Of a stretch of DNA of 64,000 bases, positions 34,379-45,175 are shown in pieces. The notes under the pieces are model-generated. The model did no database searches and was not told the origin of the DNA. It saw only the letters and a program-made list of their open reading frames with translations. The DNA lies in assembly GCA_017163975.1 (NCBI GenBank), contig JAFFSR010000032.1, positions 476,001 through 540,000 of the forward strand, read 5' to 3'. A program made the translations under genes and the position numbers. Position 1 is the stretch's first letter. Each line of letters starts with the position of its first letter. The DNA is from Anastatus disparis. Lineage: Eukaryota > Arthropoda > Insecta > Hymenoptera > Eupelmidae.

Positions 34379-34515
34379 AGCAAAATATTAAAAACCACTA
34401 ATTATAAAGATGAAGTTTAGAGATGAGCAGATAATTATTATAGGATGGGACGCGGATAAGTACATCAAAATCCTAGTCAAACCTTTCCCAGTTAAAACTC
34501 AAAGACTCAACTAGC
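34379..34515 (+). other. Junction sequence after the foldback element
   Basis: Begins with a second copy of the 34233 sequence, then unique sequence leading into the broken frame that starts at 34516. Confidence 0.5.
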
Positions 34516-35439
34516 ATGGGAAAATCTCTGCAAAAATTTCATTCGACTAAGGATAAGCGAGTCCTTGACACAGCGCTCCAAACGAATTTAGACAATTCTC
34601 ATACAGAACCTAAATCCAATACCTTAACCACAGAAGATCCATGTCAAATATATTACATAATGCCTAAATAAGAGAATGAAAACCATCTATTTAGAGCTTT
34701 TTGAGACTTCAGTCTAATCGACTACCTGCATATTACCAAAGAGAAACCTAACAAACTACGTTACGTATATATTCGATTTATAAATGAGACAGCTGCTAGT
34801 AAGGTCTTTCGAAGCGCTGACCAAAAATACCAAGTGCGTTTTGCGGATCCGCAAAAATTCTTCAAATGCACTATCAACAAAATGAAACGATGCACCATTT
34901 GCGAACACAATATCACTCAGGAATATAAGGATATCCATTCATTAATTTCCAAAGCCCAGCGAACCCAATTCATGCAATTAAGCGAGCACCAAGGATTTGT
35001 AAATCCAGAGGGAACAAAAAAATGTACCTTGTGCAAAAGGTCCATTAAGTTTAAGCAGTATTCCCTACATGTAAGAAACTGCATACATAATTTTGATTTG
35101 GTGATACCTTTTACCTACGACCGATCCAACCCCTCCAATCAGACCAAGCACAAAATCATTAAGAAGATCAAGCTGAATCACTCTAAGAGTGTTACTACCA
35201 AACCGATACTACTGCAAAACGGAAGTCTTAAGAAACATCAAGATCATATAGATCAAATGACCAACAAATTGTCTCACCAAGGCAATGGCCAACATCCTGA
35301 AATAAGGGTAGACCAAACCATGACCGCTATTATAGCAGACCTACTTCAATGCGCAATAGATTATCTAATGCAAATAAAGTGTAAGATGACCAAACTACTT
35401 GACCCGACCAATGACTCTAGTCAAAGTCGACTAAGTTAG
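34516..35439 (+). pseudogene. RRM-like plus Cys/His finger protein, two in-frame stops
   Basis: Not a recognised family. From an ATG at 34516 one frame runs about 307 codons, with stops at about 34669 (TAA) and 34703 (TGA). Codons about 43-110 have an RRM-like order: strand QIYYIMPK, helix, strand FSLIDYLHITKE, an RNP1-like LRYVYIRF, helix TAASKVFRSA, strand YQVRFADP. Next come CTICEHNI and CTLCKRSI with an HVRNC, looking like two degenerate zinc-binding fingers, then a basic IIKKIKLNHSKS and a Gln-rich tail. It lies between broken pol and the 3' LTR of element A, the place where env or accessory frames sit. It could be an accessory frame of A, a captured host gene or a leftover of another element. 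Confidence 0.45.
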
Positions 35440-35910
35440 GTGACCGCACTTTTCTATCTACGCTACCTACGATTGCATGCAATATTAACCATTTCTGGCT
35501 TATTACAAATAACGACTTTATATGCCTAATGAACCTTAGCAAAATCCTTGCATGAAGATAGTGATTAATCAATTTTTGAATCTCCAATTAATGAACACTT
35601 TATGTTTCAGACAACAAAGGACTTAAGATAAAGCTGATTTATAACTACATCGTAGTAGCCATGTTAAAACCACTAAACAAACTATTTCACTAGACAATCA
35701 ACCAAGAAGAACATCTTCCAACCTAATATGGCAATGAAACAAAAAAATCATCGGTGTGCAGGAAGAGCAAACGGAAGAGGACCCCGCTCCTCCTGTGAAG
35801 AGTGTAATACTACTGCTACAGATTTCCAGCGCACCAACAATAATCAAGATTACCAAAATAATAAAGTTTACCTTAAAAATAAGAATAAAACCAATTTTTC
35901 TCACTATCAC
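35440..35910. other. Stretch with no assigned gene
   Basis: An open frame from 35728 (HRCAGRANGRGPRSSCEEC...) is the only non-repetitive coding-like piece. It runs into the foldback at 35911 and is not recognised. A real but truncated coding end is possible, not shown. Confidence 0.35.
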
Positions 35911-36302
35911 TTAAGAGCAAGCCGAATTCGCTGTCCTTGTCTAATTGAGATTTTTGTTATTTACTCAAGTATTAATCGGTGTATCTGCAAATTGAAGGTT
36001 AAGCGCAATAGATATTATTATTATGAACATCTATGCATGAGAAAAAAATCTACTGCTTTGTTTTTGAGAAAAGTAAGTAACGCCAAAGTAAAAGTTTATG
36101 TTTATAATAGTTTCCCGTTACTTACTTTTCTCAAAAACAAAGTGATAGATTTTTTTTTCTTGTGCATAGATGTTCATAATAATAATAATATCTATTGCGC
36201 TCAACCTTTAATTTAAAAATACATCGATTAATACTTGAGTAAATAACGAACAACTCAATTATTACTCAGTCGGTATCAGGTTCTACTCCGGCCTACCGTT
36301 AA
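35911..36302. mobile_element. TTAA-flanked foldback MITE (family 1, copy 2)
   Basis: TTAAGAGCAAGCCGAATTCG starts the left arm, followed by CTGTCCTTGTCTAATTGAG. The arms meet at about 36085: GTTTTTGAGAAAAGTAAGTAACG is inverted as CGTTACTTACTTTTC and neighbours. The interior matches copy 1 at 3764-4126. The right terminal 50 bp has diverged or been rearranged, yet TTAA is present at 36299-36302. Confidence 0.85.
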
Positions 36303-36570
36303 ATTTTTGTTTGTATAAGTGACATTTGCTTATACAATAAAACAATTATATTGGGATTTCTAAATCATTGTTCTAATAGATTTTTCTCAAATATTTGACT
36401 TCACTAAAAATTGTCAAATCAACTTGAAATTCATTCGACCCAATATAATTGTTGATAAGTTAACTTAAACATAATTGTTTCAGACAAATTGTGAACCTGC
36501 TCTGTCACTCGTACCTCAGCTGGCTGCTTAATAATTGTCGAGGACGACAATTTTCCTAAGTAAGGGAGGG
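36303..36570 (+). promoter_or_regulatory. Pre-LTR region of element A with polypurine tract
   Basis: The tract AGTAAGGGAGGG ends exactly at the start of the 3' LTR (36571) and would prime plus-strand DNA. It is preceded by TTGTCGAGGACGACAA, a small inverted repeat that recurs at 18718 and, as a variant, at 27102. Confidence 0.8.
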
Positions 36571-38171
36571 TATTGCGTGACAAAATTATTGAATCTTTTA
36601 TTTTTGTTTTTTTACTTTATTAAAATTAGTTTTAGAAATAAACGTGCTAAAACTTCCTCATAGCACGTTTATTTTCGCTGACTATTATAGAAAGATAGAG
36701 ATTATTTCAAACCGTTAACATTCATTTAGTAATATAATAACTCATATGAGTGGTCACTACGTCAGACCAACTAGCGTGAGAACAGCAATTAACCGATGCG
36801 ACTTTATTTCCCTCTCCTCCGTCCCTACTACCTGCAGGGTTCAGGCTGAGGTAGGGAATGGGTGAAGGAAGGAGAGCATCTTCAAGCAGTGAAATAAAGA
36901 GAGAGAGTGCATGAATTGATACAACTCTCTCTGCTAAATGTTCGAGAGAGAGCTGTAAAAAGCTCTTACCCCTTTTTTGCGCTCGAGAAGAACGTAGAGA
37001 AGAGAGAGAGTTACGTATGATCATTCCGCGCCGGGCAATGTTCTAGAGCGGGCTGGCGGATCCTTCGTGGGACCCCCAGCCCCCGCGATTTTCAGTTAAA
37101 TTAAGAGTCACATTTTGAATCGTTTTTAGACATATTTTTCTGTGTTAATATTTCAAACATTAGTAACATTTTTCTAATATTGAATTATTTTTTTAAATCG
37201 ATAGTTTAAAACGATACTACTTAAGAAGGGGCCGAACTATCTGTCTTTGTCTAATAGCGTTTTTCATCATTTATGTAAACACTATCCGGTATAACAAGAA
37301 AAAAATAGCAGCCCCCGCTAGATATTAGTATAATAAGTAAATTTTGTAATAACAACCAAATTTTTTACCGCATAGTTTTTGACTAATTAGAGACCTACTA
37401 GCAATCTAGAATATAACCTATCTTTTTTTGGTAGGTCTCTAATTATTCAAAAACTACACAGTGAAAAAATTTGGTTGTTATTACAAAATTTACTTATTAT
37501 ACTAATATCTATCGGGGGCTGCTATTTTTTTCTTGTTATACCGGATCGTGTTTACAAAAATAATGAAAAGTATTAATTGTTTTAATTAATTTAAATCAAA
37601 CTAAAAATAATCAGTGTAGTAATTAATTTTGAAATAAGAATGCTTGATTGCCAACAATGTTAAAACTTTAGTGCATTGGACAAGATTGATAAGTAATTTA
37701 GATTTATAATTGTGAATCAACTTTCTAAAATTCTCCACGTCATTATTAATACTAAATAAATTCTACTTAAAATTGCAATAATATCTCAATTGATTTTTGG
37801 TCTTAATCACTTTCCGATCTGTCCCTTAAATTTATAAAATGACTAAGCACGGATAGCTCAGTGAAATTGTTTAAATTTATTTAGGATTTTCTCATTAGAT
37901 TCATAAATCTTTTCTTTATTTAAGTCCCTCAAAATTTAAATTATTCACACGCGATTGAAGTAGAAACCGCTACAGTAATGCAATCAGTCGAAAAACTTCC
38001 TTTTTCTCTCCCTTTATAAATAGTAACAAATCAATTTAGCGTTATTAACTTGAAAATGTAGTAACATAAAAGTAATTTCATAATTCTTAACCGAAAAATG
38101 CTTAATCTCACAACTATAAGACTTTAGTTATAATTACTTGCCCCCGTTTGGCAACGAGAGGGTACGTTACA
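36571..38171 (+). repeat. 3' LTR of element A
   Basis: Starts TATTGCGTGA (5' LTR: TGTTGCGTGA) and ends ...CGTTACA. It matches the 5' LTR along its length but carries a TTAA foldback at 37221-37569 in place of the segment corresponding to 8269-8505. The TATA box position is mutated. CGGATAGCTCAGT is retained at 37850-37862. Confidence 0.87.
37221..37569. mobile_element. TTAA-type foldback MITE in 3' LTR A, right end deleted
   Basis: Begins TTAAGAAGGGGCCGAAC and is nearly identical to the complete copy at 45790-46178 until about 37569, where it jumps to LTR sequence. The last 60 bp or so, including the right terminal repeat, plus about 235 bp of LTR are gone, which one deletion would explain. 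Confidence 0.9.
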
Positions 38172-38193
38172 CACTTCTCTTGCATTTTCTAAG
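38172..38193. repeat. Target duplication of element A (right copy) and re-entry into the transposase-like gene
   Basis: CACTT (38172-38176) equals 7612-7616. Sequence beyond belongs to the DNA transposon that was hit. Confidence 0.8.
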
Positions 38194-39193
38194 TATTCCA
38201 TTTTTTTCCTTGCGAATAACAAGAATGTTAATCGATGGAGGATACTTTGACATATGAGTAGCGAAATCTCTAGCATTCCTAATAAAATCAGCACTCTTCT
38301 TGGACAAAGTATGTGTAGTAGCATAATGTTTGACTCAGCCCCCAATGCCGTCACAAGCGCCTTTACCATAACCTGTTGCAGAAAAAAGCCATTTTCTCCT
38401 TGTTTTTGAGTTTTGAAGTTCATAAAATTGATATCTGTTTTTGAAATGACTTGCAGCTCCATGATAAATGGTTATAATTTGATCAAGCTCTTTTGAAATG
38501 TGTTTTTCTTTTAAGCCCTTGATAATTAAATTCATAGTTATTAGGGTATGAGATTAATCATGTTTAAGATGATGTAATAGGGTATATGTTTAATACATAG
38601 TTACCGACATTGCAATTTCTCGAATTTTCAATCTTCATTCAAAAATTTTCCAGAATATCTCTATATTATGCTTTTTATTAATTAAAATAGAAGGCAGTAA
38701 TATAGAGACATTTAAAAAAAATTTGGATTAAATATGAAAAATTTGGAAAACTGTGATGTCGGTATTTTACATCCCCTTAATATCGTCAAAGACGATGACA
38801 TAACTGACTGTGAAATCATTTCCAAAATAGCATACGGATGTGAATATTGTTAATTGATTATTATTCCAATGGTAGCTTTGAATTTCACTTCAAAGAAGGA
38901 CTGTCTAATTTTCTGCAAAATCAACATAAATTACTAATTGGGATCGACTTTTTTGCTAATAGTTTAACCTTTTGATTTGCAACACGTCGAATTTCTTAAA
39001 GCATTTTATGAGTACTTACAGTAAGAGCGTGCCCTTTTCACTCAATTAAGAAATCTTCAGTCGTGCTAATTTTACTTAATAAATCTGATTTTTTCTAAAC
39101 ACCGTGATTTATTTCTTCATATAAATCTTCTTCTGTCGAAGAAATCACTTTTAAGTCAATACTATCTCTAACTGGATATTCTTTACATTATCT
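38177..39193 (-). pseudogene. Transposase-like gene, C-terminal half, broken
   Basis: Minus-strand frames at 38535-38335 and 38462-38124 overlap in two frames. They read NLIIKGLKEKHISKELDQII, TIYHGAASHFKNRYQF, WLFSATGYGKGACDGIGG, and after a shift, a region ending near 38190 with RKEKNGILRK-type basic residues. The GKG-CDG-GG block is known to me from multicopy, probably transposon-derived insect genes. In relatives I remember Asp before the GA-S-FKN block, here His, which may be a lost catalytic residue. Upstream (38540-39193) the frame is unrecognisable, either intron or decay. Confidence 0.55.
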
Positions 39194-39871
39194 TACAAAG
39201 AGAGGTGTCCACCTCCAGGAGACGGATTTTTCTCAAATTGCGGGATATGATTTTTTGATAAAAAACTGAGCTCGTGTTTTTTCTTCTTGTCAAATAGGCC
39301 CCAGAGATCAAGATATTAGACATTTTTTTAAATTATAGTGAAAAGAAGCGCTTTCAAGAACTTGAGTAACCAAAAAACGAAACCTCTTAAAAAAAATTTA
39401 TAAAAAAAATAAAATAAAGTAAAAATTAAATACTTCAAATTGAGCTCTAGTGCATTAAAAAAGCTTCTATGGTTCAGTATTTACGCTCAATTTAATATTA
39501 CTACATATATATTAATATTTTCAGCACGTAACGCATGATAAATTTTTCACTATATTTGATTAGCATATTTTGATCGTCTGTACCTTCTGAACCACAGAAG
39601 CTTTTTTAATGCACCAGAGCTTAAATTGAAGTATTTAATTTTTTCTTTTTTTTTGTTTTCAATACATTTTTCTATAAGACTTTTAGTTCTTTGATTATTT
39701 AAGTTCTTGAAAGCGCTTTTTTGAATATATTTTAAAAAAATGTCTATATCTTGATCTCTAGGGCCTATTAGACGAAAATAAAAAACACGGGTTCAATTTT
39801 TTTCATCAAAAAATCATATCCCACTATTTTAGAAAAATCCGTTTCCCGGTGGTGGGGACCTCTCCTTGTTA
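39194..39871. mobile_element. Inverted-repeat MITE, diverged relative of the TAGGAGAG family
   Basis: TACAAAGAGAGGTGTCCACC at the left is inverted near the right end as GGTGGGGACCTCTCCTTGTTA. Arms about 280 bp long include GCGCTTTCAAGAACTT and AGCTTCTATGGTTCAG-type blocks in both directions. CTCCAGGAGACGGATTTTTC resembles the CTCCGGATCACGGATTTTGC of the elements at 11135 and 48958. It splits the transposase-like gene. Confidence 0.85.
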
Positions 39872-40863
39872 GTACACATTTCATGTTATCTTCTGAAAAA
39901 AAAGTGAAGAATATATTTACAATTCAAAATCCGCAATTTCATGTTTATTCTCTTTTTTATATTTATTCAAAGTATCCAACATAAGTATCAAGTTCTTGCA
40001 ATAAACGCAAAAACTTGAATCGTTGGGTGGATGGAGTGTAACCCACATTCGTCTTAAGACATAGAATATTGATTTACCGATTTTTGTTTTAATTTCAGGA
40101 TTTTATTCTATAAATAATTGATATATTTCTTTTATGCTTCGCGTAAGAAAGCGTTTAACTTTTTTTGGTTTTTATACCATTTTCTTTAACAGATATTGTG
40201 TCACTTGTATTTTCACTTTGACGAAAACAATTGAAATAATCGTTTAAATAATAATTTTTCATGTTCGTTATAATTTCAATATCCAAAGAATGGCCACAAT
40301 AGTTTTCAGGCTTTTTGTAAATATCTTTATTATTTACCAATGATCTTGCTTAATCAATCATGTAAACAGTTACATTTGGTAAAACTAATGATAAATAATT
40401 TTTGGATATGCCTTGGTATAAGACTTAATAACCGCACTTTCTTAAGAAAATTTAAACAATTATCTAAAGCAATTTTAATATTTTCGAGCCATTTATCACA
40501 AGTTTCACATTCGTTATTTTCATTTAATATGGGCAAATCCGTTATATCGTAGACTTTCATAACTTTACTTGCTATCTGTGAATCAAGTGCATCGTCTATT
40601 TGTTTTCTTTTTCGAAGAGCATAGGATTTTCGCATTTTTATATCGATAGTCTGAGGTATTTTGATTGGTGAAATTTCGAATTCTGAATTAATAAGAGTCT
40701 GATTGAACTGTTTTACCACAGCCTCATTATAAAAAACTTCTTCCGAAGATTGTTGACTACTTGAGGTAGATGAAATAGGTGTATTTTTCACTTCATCTAA
40801 AAATATTCTATAACACGAAGGACATACTTTATACTCTCTATAAAAAGAAGTATTCAGATACAA
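39872..40863 (-). pseudogene. Transposase-like gene, N-terminal half, broken
   Basis: The minus-strand piece 40863-40354 (169 residues) has YKVCPSCYRIF, a Ser-rich linker, MRKSYALRKRKQIDDAL, and ECETCDKWLENIKIALDNC. The piece 40340-40155 continues with ENYCGHSLDIEIITNMKNYY. Further on, in the same direction, 40150-39910 reads SIKEIYQLFIE, FYVLRRMWV and SSFCVYCKNLILMLD with stops between. Regularly spaced Cys/His pairs suggest zinc binding. The order matches that of the multicopy insect family to which the C-terminal half belongs. Not active because of stops and the two insertions. Confidence 0.55.
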
Positions 40864-41214
40864 GCGCCTTAAAGACCCCGTTAGATCACCTAATTCTCTA
40901 AACGGAATTTTGGAGCAATCGTAAAAAACTTTTTCGTGCTATTCTTTTCAATCCTTGCACTTAGTCTTATCAACCAGTGATGCCATTATTATCGACTAGT
41001 TCTTCGGCAGAGCAAAACAAAAAAATTTTATTAGACAATTCCATTTTTGATCTCACTTGTCTTATATACTTGAACGCGTCAAGTTATTAATTAGAATGCA
41101 AAAAGTTAATTGTCGCCATTTAGCGGTGGCATATGTCAACTCTCTACAAACTAAATTTAAATCGTAGGCGCAAAATTCAAACTAAATAAAAAATTTTAAT
41201 TTTCAACAAAAAAA
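40864..41214. other. 5' non-coding part of the DNA transposon
   Basis: It lies between the first recognisable codons of the minus-strand gene and the right inverted repeat. No further exon was recognised. The promoter of the transposase gene would be expected here. Confidence 0.4.
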
Positions 41215-41595
41215 ATTTCTATTTTTATAAACTTAAAATCGTCATAACTTCACTTCTAATTGATAAAAAATTTGATCGATGGTAAAGATTTTTGTTGATA
41301 TTTTTAATTAGTCAATAAATAAATGTATATACGAATTGCAAAAAGACGTAATAGTTGGAAACATGGCATGATGCGTCATGATGTCAATGCTTTAAAATGG
41401 AAAATATAGAATAAACGTTTAAAAATCTGTTTTTAAAAAAAAGGCAAAATTGCATATTTTCGCCTATCCTAAAAGTTAGTATTTTTTATGTATAAAAACA
41501 TTCATGTTACAAAAAAAAAAATATAGTTTTTGAGAAAATCGCTATTAAAAAAAAGCTCTTTTTTGGTTTTTCATGAATAACTTAGACAGATCAAC
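41215..41595 (-). repeat. Right long terminal inverted repeat of DNA transposon
   Basis: Inverse copy of 6915-7275, with shared blocks such as GGTTTTTCATGAATAAC and AGTATTTTTTATGTATAAAAA. Outer similarity fades beyond about 41595. Confidence 0.75.
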
Positions 41596-42812
41596 TCGTA
41601 TCGAATGAATTTTATCAATCTATTAGATTGAAGTTTAATTCTTATTGTTGCAAATCGTTCGGGAGTGATAGTTTTCATTTACATAATAATTAAAATTATA
41701 GTTTTCGCCAACATATATTTAAGTTTAATTCTTTTTGTCTCTAATCGTTCAGGAGTGATAGTCTTCGTGTACATAAAAATTAAAATAATAGTTTTTGTCG
41801 TATATGGTGGAAATTATAGTCTTCGCTGAATGTGTGAAGGTAATTGTCTTCTTAAACACCGTCGATTTATATATTCGATAACGGTGCAAGTGATCAATAT
41901 GAGTTCATTACTAATTACGGAAAAGAATGATACACGCTCGTCGCTTTTTTAGAATGATACTCTAAGATTGACTGCGGAATCGTTAAAGTGTCGTAGTTTG
42001 AACTTTACTGTGCAACGTCTATTTAGGCATCTCATCCGTGTAACGACAGGTATCTCGTATCTGATGCTTAATAAAGTATATTAAAGTATTCTATTTATTT
42101 AAACAATATATTTATATAAACAATTCAAGCTACAGGGGATAGTCACTTCTACCAGGGTACGAATGACCTGTCATTGGGGATTAAAAACTATGAGAGATAA
42201 AAAAAAATTATATAATGAACTTCGTTCAGAATCATGTACTCTATATCACTGTTATGAGAAATTTAGTAGTTTAGAATCACCGTGTATATAACATATGCAT
42301 CGATATTAAGTGGCAATAGAGAGCGTTTTCATTAATTTTACCTTAGCAATTTTAAAAAAGTTTGCTTTGTTTAGAGCAGGGGGCTTATTCAGTAATATCG
42401 TAACGTCTAACGGCAAGCTTAACGCCGACGCGCGCATGCGCAGTAATCATTTTTCTGTAAATACTATCGAATATCGCGAACGTTATCAGAGATCATGTTG
42501 ATGTAACGACGAAAATGTTCTAAACTGAAGCGCTAAGTCGATTTTATCGACAAATTTTACAACCAATTTGAAGCTCGGTTGTAAATCGTACGTTAAATTG
42601 TAGAACGTTATATTATGCATAACATATGTATATGCATTGACAGAAAAGATTTCTAGAAACAAAAGAATTACTCCGACTTGATTTGATCATTCAAATGGAA
42701 TAATAATTTCTTACATGTAGGTAACTAGATGTTTGAATTAATTTCTTGCTTCACAGATTTTAAGTTATATTTAAGAGAATCGAGATATCTTTTCTGTCAG
42801 TGTATGTATATA

Positions 42813-42814
<2 letters not shown>
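41596..42814. other. Non-coding stretch with a short direct repeat
   Basis: AAGTTTAATTCTT followed by AATCGTTC.GGAGTGATAG occurs at about 41630 and again about 90 bp later. A frame at 42310-42501 has no recognisable features. Possibly intron of the LMBR1-like gene. Confidence 0.45.

Positions 42815-42881
<67 letters not shown>
42815..42881. repeat. (TA)n microsatellite
   Basis: Uninterrupted TA alternation, roughly 67 bp. Confidence 0.97.
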
Positions 42882-42883
<2 letters not shown>

Positions 42884-44276
42884 GAACATTATTTTATTAT
42901 TATTTACATTAGTAATCATAAAAATTATTTGTAATCATACATGGTTAAATGGTAAATTGTGTATAATTTAAAATTCAATTGGATCTGCAGGTTTTAAAGT
43001 GACTTGTATGTACTTTAATAAAAACGAACAGAAAAAAATAATATAAATATTGTTTTAAATAAACTTATCTTATCACCAATAAAAAACGTTTTTCAATAAA
43101 ATTATATATTAATCTAAATTTGCATTTTATATTCTATAGCATCAACTACAGTTTCTCGATTGAATTGTTAAGTTTGCTGCTGAACTTAAAAATATTAGTT
43201 TTTAAAATTTCGTCTTTCAAAATAAAAATGTTGGCTTGGATAATGTTGAGTTAGAAGAATATGTAATAGAAACATGAATACAGATATATTTCTAATATGA
43301 ATGTTACGTGTTGTGTGTTTTAAGGCAAATGTTGTTAAAATTCCTTTTTTTCTGTATTGGGATTTAAAATGAGTGGATCATGATATTTTTTCTAATTATT
43401 ATTTTGGATATATAATTATTAGCATATAAAATTAAATAAGTTATAAAATATTACTTAAGTTTTCATAATAGAAGATCTAATATAAATCTACAAAAAAACT
43501 AGTAAAATTATAATTTATTTGCGTATAAATATGTCAAAAACTTAAACAATTTTTTTTGTAATCATGTTTATTTTGATGTAATAATTGTTTGAAATTCTTT
43601 TAATTTTGAATATTTATTTTGTAAATGTCTGTTGTAAAAGATTTAATAATAAGCTAAAACATTTTTTCATATGTGTTTATTGATTACTTGAAAAAGTAGA
43701 GTCCTTAACGCTTTTCGACGTCGAAAAGTTAAGTCAATCGTTATCGTTAAAAAGTTAGTGAATAACCCCCCAGGAGATAAGGTTCTATACGCAATTAGAC
43801 GAGAACGTCAGATATTTCCTTGGTAAATGACAACCTTTATTCATTTTTAAAGCCTGAATACTTATCCCTCCTTCGAAGTTGAATTTATAGTTTAATGTTT
43901 TTATTATTTGAAATGAGATTATTTCAATTACACAAAAACAAGTTTCACTTTTTGAACTAATAACTTAGAAATAAATTATTAGTTTAAGAACAGAATTTTT
44001 CGTACGGAATTTATTTAAATTAGAACGAATTTCACTTTTTGAACTGATCAGAAATAAATTGTTAGTCTAAGAATTAAACTTTTTGTACAGATTTTATTTA
44101 CGATTTTATTTTGATACATAGTACAGCATAACTAGAACAATTATAACATGATCGCCTAAAAATATCAATCAAACTACTTAAATTCTAAATTAATTTATCT
44201 TATTTTCATACTAATAATATTATTAAGTATTTATTCATATGATAAATATTTAATTAATCATTTTTTTCTATCACAG
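42882..44276 (+). other. Probable intron upstream of the LMBR1-like exon
   Basis: AT-rich without open frames. It ends in a T-rich run and CTATCACAG at 44268-44276, a good splice acceptor. Confidence 0.6.
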
Positions 44277-44508
44277 CAATTTACTCTAGGTATAAGCTCG
44301 TTAACAAAGCTGGGTCCATTTGGTGCAATGATTGAAGTGGCAATAATCCTGTACCTGGCGGTCACGAGCGCAGTTGGTTTATACATGCTTCCCGGAGTCA
44401 AAAGAGTGAAACCCCGACCACATGCAACGCCGCTCACACACTTAATAGTTAATTGTGTTTTATTGCTTATTCTCAGTTCAGCCTTACCACTTCTTTCTCG
44501 GATTCTAG
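44277..44508 (+). CDS. LMBR1-like: Internal exon of LMBR1/lilipod-type membrane protein
   Basis: 77 codons plus one base, read from the first base of the exon. It encodes a hydrophobic segment (MIEVAIILYLAVTSAVGLYM), a short basic loop (VKRVKPRPHATPLTHLI) and a second membrane segment (NCVLLLILSSALPLLSRILG). The words TKLGPFGA, RP-HATP-T-LI-NC and LSSALP-SR-LG are those of the last part of the LMBR1/lilipod nine-pass membrane family (lipocalin-receptor-like). The acceptor CTATCACAG and donor CTAG-GTTTGT frame it; the donor splits a codon starting with G. The neighbouring exons are not visible, so long, transposon-filled introns lie on both sides. Codon use is far richer in G/C than the surroundings, as expected for a host exon. 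Confidence 0.9.
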
Positions 44509-45059
44509 GTTTGTAAGAATTTTTTTTCTAGATAATTCCTAACTTCTCAGCTGTCGTAATAAAAATACTAGAAAATTTTGGCGCATGTTGCGCGTTTACA
44601 ATGTTTATTAATATATATATATTAAAATGAAAATACAATAAAACATATAATACTTCTCGGATGTTAAATTAAATTTATAATATTCATCAGAACAAAAAGA
44701 AACAAAGAAGAGTGAACATTAAATCAACATAAAAAAAATACTTCAACTACAGCGGCGGAGTAGTGCGACTTTCTTCGACAAGGAACAATGCCAACGCGCT
44801 AAAACCGAATGACTATGCACACATTACAATGTTAATGGAATGATGCCAAACCATTATAAAAATCCCCCGACTACACGTAACTTTCTTTGCAAAGCTTGTA
44901 AAGAAACATAAAAGTTTCAACAAAATTACACAAACGTTGCCACCTAGTACAAACATAGCAATGACAACGTGTGGAATTTACGCAGTTAAACTTTTTTCTT
45001 TCATATCTATCTAAATTATCATTATTATTATTATCATCATTGCAGCCGATAAAATATTG
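44509..45059. other. Probable intron after the exon
   Basis: No gene assigned. A minus-strand frame at 45092-44871 with several Cys has no recognised match. A decayed Helitron piece begins near 45060. Confidence 0.45.
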
Positions 45060-45175
45060 ATCAACATTTTTTTCTTCAAATTTAAATTCCAATCACCCTT
45101 GCTATACGGATGAAACAATGGATGTATCATAGGTTCAATATAAATATCTAATGATCTTGGATTTTCATAAATTAT
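45060..45175 (-). pseudogene. Helitron-type protein fragment
   Basis: On the minus strand one frame reads NPRSLDIYIEPMIHPLFHPY, then SKGDW. The I/T-Y-P-L-x-x-P-Y-G-x-G-W type block is the segment that precedes the Rep domain in arthropod Helitrons (compare TYPLIHPNGGFGW in the larger copy at 48.9 kb). Only this piece is legible; the rest is lost. Confidence 0.5.

Larger units (their letters stand above)
7617..38171 (+). mobile_element. LTR retrotransposon A (Ty3/gypsy, errantivirus-like), with nested insertions
   Basis: Bounded by two related LTRs in the same orientation and a perfect 5-bp duplication CACTT. A primer binding site follows the left LTR (9120-9137) and a purine tract precedes the right LTR (36558-36570). 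The internal sequence has been expanded by a LINE, LTR element B, a piggyBac-like MITE and several foldbacks. Subtracting the recognised insertions leaves about 10 kb. The gag-, protease- and RT-like pieces at 29.6-32.5 kb are in the right orientation to be its own genes, but RNase H and integrase are absent and the RT breaks off at a foldback element. The LTRs differ at many sites, so it is clearly older than element B. Confidence 0.85.
6915..41595 (-). mobile_element. DNA transposon with long inverted repeats, hugely inflated by nested insertions
   Basis: Inverted repeats at 6915-7275 and 41215-41595 flank a decayed minus-strand gene lying in pieces at 40863-38172 and 7616-7500. Removing LTR element A (7617-38171 plus one CACTT duplication) brings these pieces together, giving an original element of roughly 4 kb. 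The family is not certain. The coding pieces look like an insect family with a GKGACDGIGG-type motif often seen in multicopy uncharacterised genes; Kolobok- or Sola-type transposases are possibilities I cannot confirm. Exact outer ends and target duplication were not found. Confidence 0.6.

Noticed and set aside
42310..42501. 63-codon plus-strand frame upstream of the LMBR1-like exon
   Set aside because: No similarity to the preceding part of LMBR1 and no splice donor in the right phase.
44871..45092. Minus-strand Cys-containing frame of 73 codons
   Set aside because: No recognisable pattern; a different frame just to its right reads as a Helitron relic, so this frame is more likely decay.
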